Shown: positions 8,355 to 16,080 of the stretch, one piece after another
How the letters are laid out: each line of letters begins with the position of its first letter
Position numbering within the stretch: position 1 is the first letter of the stretch
The notes under the pieces: model-generated
The model's input: only the letters and a program-made list of their open reading frames with translations
The model's database searches: none
Told to the model about the DNA's origin: nothing
Assembly (NCBI GenBank): GCA_900696625.1
Contig: CAADGU010000209.1
Location: forward strand, 1 to 56,424
Direction of reading: 5' to 3'
Length of the DNA: 56,424 nucleotides
DNA from: an uncultured Chloroflexota bacterium
GTDB taxonomy: Bacteria; Chloroflexota; Anaerolineae; Promineifilales; Promineifilaceae
Program-made: the position numbers and the translations under genes

Positions 8355-8609
8355 TCAGTCATAGAGGCGCTGCAAGTACCAGTCGCCGGTATGCAGGTCG
8401 TGGAAGATGACAACGAGCAGGCCGGTGGTGGTGGTGACTTTGAAGTAGTCGCGCCAGATACCTTCGCGCCACCATTCCATCTGCACACGCCAGCGATTGT
8501 TGATGGCTTCGATAGGGTGCATCTGCCCATGCCAGGTGAAACGGCCGGGGATGCCGGGACTGCTCAAGACTACCTGGATGGATGAGCCGTCAGGCCAGAG
8601 CCGGGTCAT
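8355..8609 (-). CDS. small ImuB-associated protein (DUF6504-like)
   Basis: An 84-aa product starting at the ATG at 8609 and overlapping the imuB 3' end by 20 bp, so translation is probably coupled. The sequence (FTWHGQMHPIEAINNRWRVQ, then GLLVVIFHDL and WYLQRLYD) matches the small domain often found fused to or beside ImuB and DnaE2. That domain is annotated in other genomes as DUF6504. Its role is unknown; placement implies a mutasome accessory. The family name is from memory and should be checked. Confidence 0.65.
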   Translation of the reverse strand: MTRLWPDGSSIQVVLSSPGIPGRFTWHGQMHPIEAINNRWRVQMEWWREGIWRDYFKVTTTTGLLVVIFHDLHTGDWYLQRLYD

Positions 8610-9867
8610 GGGCAAACGGCCGTAACTGAAAACGTCTTTCCGGCAAGGGGTGATGGGGTTCGGTCACGACAGGCTGGTAGAAACGGCCGTCTTGGTATCT
8701 AGCCGCCAGGTTGTGGGCGGTTTGTTGGAGACGGTTGGCGACGGCTACCGAAGCAGTAGCTTCGCCCGTACCAGGGAAAAGGCTCAATTGTTGAGCAGAT
8801 GCCGGGGTTAAGTCAGGCAGGGTGAGCGTCACGGCCGTGATACCCGAAGTGAGATTCAGGGCAGCGATGACCGTCTGGCAGGCTGTGAGGATGGGCAGGG
8901 GTTCGGCGGTGGGCTGGCGTAAGGTGACGGTTTGCTGATGGATACGGCCGTCGGCCATTTCCAGAGTTAATTGCACCATGCGTCCGGCAAGGACGGCCGT
9001 TTGCAGACGGCGGCTGAGTTCGTTCACCATGTCGGTGAGGACGGCCGTTAAGACCTGTAAATTGTCTATCGGCTCAGTAAATACCTGCCTGATTGTTTCC
9101 TGTTGGGCGGCCGGTTGGGGTTGAATCGGTTCCTCGCCCTGGCCCTGAGCCAGTTGGTAGGGATGGGTAATGGGAAAGCCAAACTGCTCTTGCAGGGCAG
9201 GTAGGGGCAGGGCCGCCAACTGGCCTAAGGTGCGAATGCCCATCAGGTGCAGGCGGCGGTTGGTTTCTTTATCTAGAGGCAGGAAAGCCAGGGGCCGAGA
9301 TGCCAGGAATGAAGTATGTTTTTCTGGCTCAACTGGTAACAGATGGTTTGGGCGGGAGACGGTGGCGGCGATTTGGGCAATGAATTTATCGGCTGACAGG
9401 CCGATGGTGGGGGCAAAGCTGGTTTCGGCGCGTAGCTGCTGGCCCATTGTTTGCATGAAGGGGATGGCTTCTTTCAGGGGCAGGCCGTCCAGGTCAAGAC
9501 AGTAGCGGGCGGGCAGCGTACGGCCGTGTGCGGTGCGGTGCAGCGTGGAATCGGCAAAAGAGTGCCACAGTTCTTGGGGTTCGATGTCGGGGGAGAAGTC
9601 GGTGAGGATGTCGGTCACTTCGGCGGAGACACGGCCGTAAAAGGGCTGTTGGGCAGGGACAAAGTGGGAATCGGGTGAAAGCACCTGTACCAGGCGCAAG
9701 GACATCCCAGCGTTGACACCTTGCCGGGCTACTTCCTGGGAAAAGGCGTAAATGGGTTTGGCTTCCCAGGGCTGGCCGCCAATGGCTAGGGGTTGGGGAG
9801 TGAGGGTGTCATTTGCGCGGCGTTCAACAGCAGCGGCAAAGTAAGGGATGGTCAGGCAGGCGATCAT
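8590..9867 (-). CDS. imuB: ImuB, catalytically dead Y-family polymerase-like mutasome factor
   Basis: A 425-aa product with the Y-family polymerase fold. The N-terminus (IACLTIPYFAAAVERR) aligns with the palm start of DinB-type enzymes but lacks the catalytic Asp. The second acidic motif is replaced by WHSFADST, so it should be inactive, as is normal for ImuB. A canonical beta-clamp-binding motif, QLSLF, lies at about 358-362. In studied systems ImuB is the hub linking the clamp, ImuA and DnaE2 (ImuC). Its start overlaps the imuA stop in ATGA fashion, showing an operon. The C-terminus is truncated to just past the clamp motif and the remaining small domain is encoded separately. Confidence 0.88.
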   Translation of the reverse strand: MIACLTIPYFAAAVERRANDTLTPQPLAIGGQPWEAKPIYAFSQEVARQGVNAGMSLRLVQVLSPDSHFVPAQQPFYGRVSAEVTDILTDFSPDIEPQELWHSFADSTLHRTAHGRTLPARYCLDLDGLPLKEAIPFMQTMGQQLRAETSFAPTIGLSADKFIAQIAATVSRPNHLLPVEPEKHTSFLASRPLAFLPLDKETNRRLHLMGIRTLGQLAALPLPALQEQFGFPITHPYQLAQGQGEEPIQPQPAAQQETIRQVFTEPIDNLQVLTAVLTDMVNELSRRLQTAVLAGRMVQLTLEMADGRIHQQTVTLRQPTAEPLPILTACQTVIAALNLTSGITAVTLTLPDLTPASAQQLSLFPGTGEATASVAVANRLQQTAHNLAARYQDGRFYQPVVTEPHHPLPERRFQLRPFAHDPALA

Positions 9868-10649
9868 GGCACTTCCTCCTGAAAGCCATCTCCTTGTACT
9901 GTGCCGTTAAAGGTGATGGTGAGGGGGACGGTGTGCCCGGCTGGCCCCAACTTGTTTTTGATGATCTGCACCTGGGCGGCATAACCGCGTATATCTTGCC
10001 GCCGGTAGAGCCAGCGTTCTTTTTGGATGAGCAGGCGCAGGCTGGCATAGTGGGGCAAGGCGGCCTGGGCGGGATAGGGTGAGAGGGAACCATCGCTAGT
10101 GGTTTGGAGGGAGGTCAAACAAAGCAAGACCGCGCCGCTTTGGTGGAGGGGGGCCAGCAGACGGCCGAGGGCGGATGATAATGGTTCCTGGTGGGTGGTT
10201 TGCAGCGATAGGGGCATATCCAACAGGAGCAGGGCAAAACCACCATTGACGGCAAAGTCGGGCAACATGGCGATGGCCTGTTTGCCATTGTAGGGATGCA
10301 CCAGCAGCATCTGGCGCAGGTTGACGCCGCAGCGGTGGGCATAGTCGGGGTCAAAGGTGTGGGGCACATCCAGGTAGACGGCCGTACCCCCCTGCCCCTG
10401 GACACTGGCGATAATTTTCAAGGCCAGGGTAGACATGCCAGAGGTGGGCATACCGATGAGTTCGCTGATACGGCCGTGTGGCAAGCCACCGATACCCAAA
10501 GCGGCATCCAGGTCAGGGAAGCCGGTGGGCAGGTGGGGGATGGGTTCTGCTGCTGTTTGTTTAAGTGGCCGGATGGCTTTGAGACCAAATCGTTGTTGGA
10601 TACCAGAAACAGTCTTTTCAAACCGCTGTTTTTTATCGTTGTCCGCCAC
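9864..10649 (-). CDS. imuA: ImuA, RecA-like mutasome protein with altered P-loop
   Basis: A 261-aa product if the GTG at 10649 is used. That start has AGGAG a suitable distance upstream, whereas a TTG seven codons earlier would overlap it. The RecA-fold signature is clear: HLPTGFPDLDAALGIGGLP at 39-57, then a Walker A-like loop GMPTSGMST at 66-74 in which Met replaces the essential Lys, and a hydrophobic strand FALLLLDMPL further on. ImuA proteins bind ImuB and RecA and stimulate translesion synthesis. The altered loop suggests no ATP hydrolysis. A LexA box lies 43 bp upstream. First gene of the mutasome operon. Confidence 0.85.
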   Translation of the reverse strand: MADNDKKQRFEKTVSGIQQRFGLKAIRPLKQTAAEPIPHLPTGFPDLDAALGIGGLPHGRISELIGMPTSGMSTLALKIIASVQGQGGTAVYLDVPHTFDPDYAHRCGVNLRQMLLVHPYNGKQAIAMLPDFAVNGGFALLLLDMPLSLQTTHQEPLSSALGRLLAPLHQSGAVLLCLTSLQTTSDGSLSPYPAQAALPHYASLRLLIQKERWLYRRQDIRGYAAQVQIIKNKLGPAGHTVPLTITFNGTVQGDGFQEEVP

Positions 10650-10691
10650 ATGCTCTCCTCTTGCGCCCAATGGATAAAGGTTGGGGGTTCA

Positions 10692-10703
10692 GAACGGATG
10701 TTC
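10692..10703. promoter_or_regulatory. LexA (SOS) box upstream of imuA
   Basis: GAACGGATGTTC is a perfect match to the Gram-positive-type LexA operator GAAC-N4-GTTC, with AGAAC/GTTCC flanks. It lies 43 bp upstream of the imuA start. imuA-imuB-dnaE2 operons are classical LexA targets, so function and site agree. Confidence 0.85.
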
Positions 10704-10760
10704 CAGGCGGGGATTGTAGCAGGGCTTTCAGTACCGTAGTACCAGTTGGGGGTGAAAGGG

Positions 10761-10817
10761 GCGTGAAGGTTACGGCCGTTGTGACAGATGGTGTCACCCT
10801 GGCCGATTCCTGAATGA
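10761..10817 (+). repeat. 57-bp dispersed intergenic repeat, copy 1
   Basis: It contains ACGGCCGTTGT, then ATGGTGTCACCCT, then GATTCCTGAATGA. About three quarters of positions match the copy at 15969-16025. Both copies lie just past the 3' end of a leftward gene. A shorter echo, GGATGGTGCCACCC, follows the GIY-YIG gene at about 28526. It occupies part of the gap between the CHAT operon and imuA. Confidence 0.55.
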
Positions 10818-10923
10818 TTTGGACATGGCCATTATGCGGGGAACGTCCGTTTGGCTTAAAACGACACCGTCTGTTCAACCAACTTGTTTTTTGACCCACC
10901 CCCCTGCTGTACTCGGTGTTCGT

Positions 10924-12063
10924 TTAGCCTTCCTCAGCCTGCTTTAGAATCTGCCGGGCTGTAGTTACCTGCTGTGCATATTGTCGCAGTGAAGCCGTCA
11001 GGTCTTCGCCAGAGTCAATGCCCAGAAACCGTTTGTCCGCTGCTAAATCCAGACTGCTTGTTCCCTTTGCCTCAAGAACAATTGACCGTGAATCCGATTC
11101 AAAAATCTGCTTACAGCAGCGTTCAAAAGAGTCTCGAATGATGTTGCCTGCTTCTTGCGACAGGTAATTGGGGTCGGCGGCCAGCAACAATTGCGCCTCC
11201 TTGATCAGCAACTTGCACTCATCCCATAGTTGTGTGCGCTCTTCTGCTCTGGCAAAGGGATCGGCGGCCAATCGCTGCGCCGACTCTTCAGCCTGCCGCA
11301 GCTTGTCGGCCCACACCGCGCCATCATTCAGGTCGCGCTTGCGAGCGGGCAGCACCCGGACATCCAGGATGACATAGGAAAGCTGCGAAATGGGTTTACC
11401 ATCGGCTAACAACCCACCACCGGCCACGCTGAGGGTGGGCATAGGAGAAGGCAGGGGATTTGCCGGGTCACGTGTACCTAAGATGACGTAATACCCGTCT
11501 CGCAGATCATTGGCCGGTATGTTGAAATCCCCGTTGAATTGGAGGATGGGCTGTTGTTCGGCCGGTTCCAGGAAGGTCTGAATGAGCTTTTGGGACAGGC
11601 TGCCAATGGTTTTTGCTACCAGGGCTGTGCCGGGAGCCAGAGAGACCGCCGTCAAAAACGCATCACTGTTGATCAGCCCGGCCAGATCAACCAAACGGTT
11701 CTTTTTGTCCAGCAGAAACTCGATAGAGATGGAGACATGGGTCATGGTGGCAGGTACCAGGTTAATGAGATTGGGGCTGAGACCCAACTGCTCGGCCTGC
11801 TGGCGTTTGACGGCGCGAGAACGTTGCAGTGCTTTAAGTGGGTCAGCGCCTAACAGCCGGTGATTGAGCGAAACCTGGGAGGTGACGAGAAGCTGATTCA
11901 CCTTTTCCCAGATTGGCCCGTTGAACGCAGCCTGGGCGCTGTGGACTTTAATAAAGAAGTAATTCTCGCCGGGCTGCACAGGCGGTGCGTCGCCGTCGCG
12001 GGGCAGGTAAATGGGGATCGTGGTGCCGGTGGGGGCATAGGGTTTAGCGGGTGGGTTGAACAT
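10924..12063 (-). CDS. unknown protein encoded beside CHAT protease
   Basis: A 379-aa product. The ATG at 12063 has AGGAGA upstream and lies 28 bp after the CHAT gene stop, so the two are one operon. No domain is recognised. The first 60 residues are Pro-rich and beta-like (YFFIKVHSAQAAFNG). The middle has a small-residue, possibly amphipathic stretch (AVSLAPGTALVAKTIGSLSQ). The C-terminal third is helical and charged. No signal peptide is apparent. CHAT proteases are often paired with the protein they cleave, for example gasdermins in some bacteria, so this is the natural candidate substrate or effector. It does not look like a gasdermin. Confidence 0.6.
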   Translation of the reverse strand: MFNPPAKPYAPTGTTIPIYLPRDGDAPPVQPGENYFFIKVHSAQAAFNGPIWEKVNQLLVTSQVSLNHRLLGADPLKALQRSRAVKRQQAEQLGLSPNLINLVPATMTHVSISIEFLLDKKNRLVDLAGLINSDAFLTAVSLAPGTALVAKTIGSLSQKLIQTFLEPAEQQPILQFNGDFNIPANDLRDGYYVILGTRDPANPLPSPMPTLSVAGGGLLADGKPISQLSYVILDVRVLPARKRDLNDGAVWADKLRQAEESAQRLAADPFARAEERTQLWDECKLLIKEAQLLLAADPNYLSQEAGNIIRDSFERCCKQIFESDSRSIVLEAKGTSSLDLAADKRFLGIDSGEDLTASLRQYAQQVTTARQILKQAEEG

Positions 12064-12091
12064 CGCTTGTCTCCTGTTGATAAGCGGCCAA

Positions 12092-15000
12092 TTACAAGCC
12101 GTAAAAAGCAAAAGCGGCCCAATGGTATGGGTCGGCAAAGGGGGTTTTCTTCTGGTTTTCGGCCAGGGTGAAATCAAGGTAGTTGGTCTCGGCCAGGGCG
12201 TGAGCCATGCGTCCGGCAGGGAGCGGAGCGTCTGGCGCAGCCGCCATATAGGTGGCAAAGAGGCCAGCCAGGTCTGCGACAGTCAGGTGGCGTAACCACT
12301 GTTGGGTAGCCTGCAAAGCGACTGCCGGTTCCTGCCCCTTCTCCCAATGCAGATGGTAGAAATGATCCATGAAGAGGGCGGTGGACAGGTCATCCACCGG
12401 CCACAGGCTGCCCAGAACACCCACCGCGCCTGCTTGCAGGAAAGCGGCGGGCAGGCCAATAAATTCATCCGGCAGGTTATTGTAGTCGGTGATAGCCGTC
12501 TGGCAGGCGGAGAGGACGGCCAGGCGTGTGCCGTTGAGGGGGTGATCGTCCAAAATCTGGCGCAGGGTAAGTGGTTCACCACCGCTGAGGATGAGGCCGG
12601 AGTGAAGCGGCTGATCGGGGTCGAACTGCCCGTGACAGGCGAAGTGCAGGTAACGGGCGGTGGTTAAGGCAGCGGTGATGGCGGTATGGGTGGCAGCCGT
12701 TTCACAGTATAGGTGCGGTGTGCCGCCAAACCGCAGGGCGATTTCTTCCGCTTCCGGGCGGGCAAAGCGCAGGGGGTGTATTTTCGCTGGCAGGGGCAGG
12801 GGATTGCCGACGGCCAGCAGCGTGGTGGACTGGCCTTGACCAGAAGTCAGGCGGCGGCGGCTGGCAGCTAGGGCGCGGGCGGAGGGCGCATAACTGACGG
12901 TATAGCTCTCCCCAAAGATGGCGGCGCTGCCATTCAGCGGCGTGTAGGCGGCGTGCAGGGGGAGCAGGTTGAGCCGCCCACCGGGGATAAGGGTGAGGCG
13001 GGTCAGACCCAATTCCCCCAGGCGGTGAGCCAACGGGGACAGCAGCTTTTCGCCCAGCAGTGGCAACCCCTCATCCAGGGCGGTGCGCAGCCGGGAGCCT
13101 CCCCACAACTGGCCGGGCAGGTAGCCGCCCTGTAACTGGCCGTTTTCCCGTTTGACCAGGAACGTGTTGAGTTCTTCTTCTGTGAAGGCATCGGCCCAAA
13201 GGGGTTCAATTGAGACATTCGATGTTTTTGAAACATCGAATGTCTGCGGGTGGTGCAGGAGAAGGCACAGGCTGCCCACCGGAGTAGTGACCAGATAAAC
13301 CAGTGGTTGGCCGGGTTGCACAGCGGCCACGATGCTGGCAAAGTCCGCCGGCTGAAGGAATTGAGCATAGTCTGGAAGCTGGCGAATGGCAGGGATGGCC
13401 GCCTGTAATTCGTCTCTGGCCTGCTGCATCTGGCGGCGGTGGGCAGGCCAGTCAGGTGGTTGATCGGCAGGGGCGAGTCGCTGCTGCCGTTCGGCCGCCT
13501 CCAACTGGTGCAGCCGTCCGGCGGCCGCCTGGTACTGCTGGAAGAGGGATGGCGCTTGCTGCTGCACCTGGCGCAAATCGGCTTCGTCGCGGGCCAGCCG
13601 GTCATTCAAGGCGCGCGCCTGGCCCTGTTCCAGCAGCGTCACCGCGCCGGGCAAATCCCCCAAGCGAGCCTGGGCATAAGCAGCCTGGGCATACAACCCC
13701 TGTCCTTCACGCTGCCAGCTTTGCTGCTCGTGCTGCAAGAGTTGTGCCTGGTAGAGTTGTTCCAGGGCTGCCAGGCCATATTGGAAAGCGCGAACCGCTT
13801 CGTCCCAGGTATGTCGCGTTAAAGCCCATCTTCCCCAGCTGCGAGCTGCGCGTAGCGCTTCACCAATTTGCTGCTTTTGTCCCAACTGACACGCTTGCTC
13901 GTAGACGTGGATGGCTTCTTCCAGGTCGGCCAACTGGCCGGTGCGGGCGTAGCGGTCGCTGAGGCCAGCCCCCAGGTTGTTGAGGTGGCCGGGCAGGTTG
14001 AGGGAATCGGGCGTGGTGGCAGCTACGGCCGTCTGCCAGACGCGGATCGCTTCATCCAGGTCGGCCAACTGGCCGCTGTGGCCGTAGCGGGCGTGGAGGC
14101 CAGCCCCCAGGTTGTTGAGGTAGCCGGACAGGTTGGGGGAATCGGGCAGAGTGCGGCTGACAACCGTTCGAGAAACGCGGATGGCTTCATCCAGGTCGGC
14201 CAACTGTCCCGTACGGGCGTAGCGGTCGCGGAGGCCAGTCCCCAGGTTGTTGAGGTACATGGGCAGGTGGGGCGAATCGGACGGGGTGTGTCTGACGGCC
14301 TCTTGCCGATTGCGGATGGCTTCTTCCAGGTCGGCCAACTGGCCGCTACGGCTGTAGCGATGGCTCAACCCAAGCCCCAGGTTGTTGAGGAAAGCAGGCA
14401 GGTGGAGCGAATCGGGCGGTGTGCGCTGCACGGCCGTTTGCCAAGCTTGAATGGCCGCATCCAGGTCGGCCAGCTGGCCGCTGCGGCCGTAGCGGTCGCG
14501 GAGGCCAGCCCCCAGGTTGCTCAGGAGAACAGGCAGGTCGGGCAAGTCAGGCGAGGTGGCAGCTACGGCTTCCTGATAAGCGTCAATGGCCGCATCCAGG
14601 TCGGCCAGTTGGCTGCTGCGAGCGTAGCGGTCGCTGAGGCCAGTCCCTAGGTTGCTGAGGTTACGGGGCAGGTCGGGGGAATCGGGCGGGGTGGCGGCTA
14701 CGGCCGTCTGATAGACGCGGATGGCTTCTTCCAGGTCGGCCAGTTGGCCGGTGCGGGCGTAGCGGGCGCGGAGGCCAGTCCCCAGGTTGTTGAGGTAGCT
14801 GGGTAGGTCGGGGGAATCGGGCGGGGTGGCGGTTACGGCCGTCTGCCACAGTTGCAGGGCACGGTTAAGGTCAGCCGTCTGCCCCCGCGCCCAGTAGCGG
14901 TCCAAAAAAACGTTGCCGCCATTGTTGAACGCTACCAGTTGGAAGCGGTCTGGCGTGGCGGGGAAAGTGGGGTGGTTGAAGATGCGCTCCCAGGCAGCCG

Positions 15001-15799
15001 CGGCTTCGTCCAGCCCGCGCTGGTCGCCATGCTGCAGGTAGCGATCTTCGCTGGCCTGTGCCTGCTGCCACTCGGCCTGGAATTGGGGCGGCACGTCGGG
15101 GTCGCTACTCAGGGCCGCGGCTAACTTTGCCTGCAAATCGGGGCGGGCCGTCAGCAATTGCTGCATATCCTCTACACTGTTAATTTCTACGCCGCTTTGC
15201 ATCAGTTCCGCCAGCACCTCACGCACCCCGGCAGGTGGATTTTCCACGAATTGTTGTAAGTCGGCCAACAGTGGGAGTATGGCGGTGTCTTCGTCGCCGG
15301 CCATCTGGTGGACAGCGGCTTCCAGTTGGCGGTATGCTTCCGGGTCTTCCTGCCGCAGCCGGTCTAATTCCTGCTCCATCTGCGCCATCATCTGGCGCTG
15401 GGCCGCTTCCGGGTCGTCGCTCAGGGTGGCGGGCAGCAAGGGGCGGGGGACAACGGGCATGTTTTTCAGCCAGCCATCCTGCCAGGCAGCGCCTAGGGCA
15501 TCGTGCAACCAGCGCAGCAGCCAAGCGACCTGTTCCTGGTCTTGCTCCTGACTGGTTTGCTGGGCCGGGGAAAAAAGCAGGGGCGGCGAATCGCCGGGGC
15601 GGTAAAGCAGCAGGGGGGCGCCCGCCTGCCCTTCATAGCCGCAGTGGGAGCAGGGAGTATCGTGCAGTGTCCCGCCCTGGAGGCGGGCCAGCAAGTCGGG
15701 GCGCTGGCCTGCGTCTACAATGAGCCAGATGTCGGCGGTAAAGGGTTGCCTGCACTGCGGGCAGGTGAAAGAGGTGGTCTGGCTGAGGCTGTGGTTCAT
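12092..15799 (-). CDS. CpXC-TPR-CHAT protease
   Basis: A 1235-aa product; the ATG at 15799 has GGAGAT upstream. Residues 13-53 carry CPQC and CSHC, a zinc-binding CpXC-type N-terminal domain. A helical region follows, then seven or more 45-residue TPR-like repeats (about 313-631) with the pattern NNLGxGLxxRYxRTGQLADL. The C-terminus is a CHAT caspase-like peptidase with His (LHFACHGQF, about 1056) and Cys (LSACQT, about 1099), both catalytic residues present. CHAT enzymes are activated by sensor domains and cleave partner proteins in conflict or cell-death pathways. The TPR repeats and zinc domain are the likely sensor. A palindromic insertion adds about a dozen residues before the CHAT domain. 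The partner gene lies immediately downstream. Confidence 0.88.
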   Translation of the reverse strand: MNHSLSQTTSFTCPQCRQPFTADIWLIVDAGQRPDLLARLQGGTLHDTPCSHCGYEGQAGAPLLLYRPGDSPPLLFSPAQQTSQEQDQEQVAWLLRWLHDALGAAWQDGWLKNMPVVPRPLLPATLSDDPEAAQRQMMAQMEQELDRLRQEDPEAYRQLEAAVHQMAGDEDTAILPLLADLQQFVENPPAGVREVLAELMQSGVEINSVEDMQQLLTARPDLQAKLAAALSSDPDVPPQFQAEWQQAQASEDRYLQHGDQRGLDEAAAAWERIFNHPTFPATPDRFQLVAFNNGGNVFLDRYWARGQTADLNRALQLWQTAVTATPPDSPDLPSYLNNLGTGLRARYARTGQLADLEEAIRVYQTAVAATPPDSPDLPRNLSNLGTGLSDRYARSSQLADLDAAIDAYQEAVAATSPDLPDLPVLLSNLGAGLRDRYGRSGQLADLDAAIQAWQTAVQRTPPDSLHLPAFLNNLGLGLSHRYSRSGQLADLEEAIRNRQEAVRHTPSDSPHLPMYLNNLGTGLRDRYARTGQLADLDEAIRVSRTVVSRTLPDSPNLSGYLNNLGAGLHARYGHSGQLADLDEAIRVWQTAVAATTPDSLNLPGHLNNLGAGLSDRYARTGQLADLEEAIHVYEQACQLGQKQQIGEALRAARSWGRWALTRHTWDEAVRAFQYGLAALEQLYQAQLLQHEQQSWQREGQGLYAQAAYAQARLGDLPGAVTLLEQGQARALNDRLARDEADLRQVQQQAPSLFQQYQAAAGRLHQLEAAERQQRLAPADQPPDWPAHRRQMQQARDELQAAIPAIRQLPDYAQFLQPADFASIVAAVQPGQPLVYLVTTPVGSLCLLLHHPQTFDVSKTSNVSIEPLWADAFTEEELNTFLVKRENGQLQGGYLPGQLWGGSRLRTALDEGLPLLGEKLLSPLAHRLGELGLTRLTLIPGGRLNLLPLHAAYTPLNGSAAIFGESYTVSYAPSARALAASRRRLTSGQGQSTTLLAVGNPLPLPAKIHPLRFARPEAEEIALRFGGTPHLYCETAATHTAITAALTTARYLHFACHGQFDPDQPLHSGLILSGGEPLTLRQILDDHPLNGTRLAVLSACQTAITDYNNLPDEFIGLPAAFLQAGAVGVLGSLWPVDDLSTALFMDHFYHLHWEKGQEPAVALQATQQWLRHLTVADLAGLFATYMAAAPDAPLPAGRMAHALAETNYLDFTLAENQKKTPFADPYHWAAFAFYGL
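13213..13245. repeat. perfect 15-bp palindrome inside CHAT coding sequence
   Basis: AGACATTCGATGTTT (13213-13227), spacer TTG, AAACATCGAATGTCT (13231-13245). It encodes roughly QTFDVSKTSNVSI at the junction leading into the CHAT domain, in frame, with an AT-rich composition unlike the GC-rich flanks. It looks like a small palindromic element tolerated within a protein loop. Confidence 0.75.
13921..14865 (-). repeat. seven tandem 135-bp repeats encoding TPR units
   Basis: The string CCAGGTCGGCCA recurs at 13921, 14056, 14191, 14326, 14461, 14596 and 14731 (the 13921 copy begins at the line-initial CCAGG), an exact 135-bp period or 45 codons. Units are highly similar at the DNA level, indicating recent expansion or gene conversion. 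Partial diverged units flank both ends. Confidence 0.9.
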
Positions 15800-15940
15800 G
15801 TTGTTATCTCCGCCGGGGTCAGGCTGGCCCCGGCATGGCTGGCTGGCAATTGGCCGTGTGATTGTGAGAATTGTAATGGGCAAGGGCAAAAGGTTCAACC
15901 GGGGCAGCAACTAAAGACGGATAGATGGACGGGGAATTGC

Positions 15941-15952
15941 TCCCACGTGGGA
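15941..15952. promoter_or_regulatory. 12-bp palindrome upstream of CHAT operon
   Basis: TCCCACGTGGGA is a perfect palindrome 142 bp upstream of the CHAT start. It could be an operator for the CHAT operon, but no regulator gene is linked to it. Confidence 0.35.
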
Positions 15953-15968
15953 AGATAATCATACAGGG

Positions 15969-16025
15969 CATTGAAGTGAACGGCCGTTGTAATGAATGGT
16001 GCCACCCTTGCTGATTTCTGAATGA
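15969..16025 (+). repeat. 57-bp dispersed intergenic repeat, copy 2
   Basis: It matches the copy at 10761-10817 in order and spacing: ACGGCCGTTGT, ATGGTGCCACCCT, GATTTCTGAATGA. It lies between the CHAT start and the 3' end of the thermonuclease gene. Two further ACGGCCGT palindromes follow before 16081. Confidence 0.55.
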
Positions 16026-16080
16026 GACCCAAAAATACAGCAAACGGCCGTTATCAGGGCGTGGTAACGGCCGTAACCCT

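Noticed and set aside
10924-12063. Bacterial gasdermin partner of the CHAT protease
   Set aside because: Length and N-terminal features do not fit bacterial gasdermins; only the operon position suggests it.
13921-14865. CRISPR array
   Set aside because: The 135-bp repeats have no unique spacers and lie in frame inside a TPR coding region.
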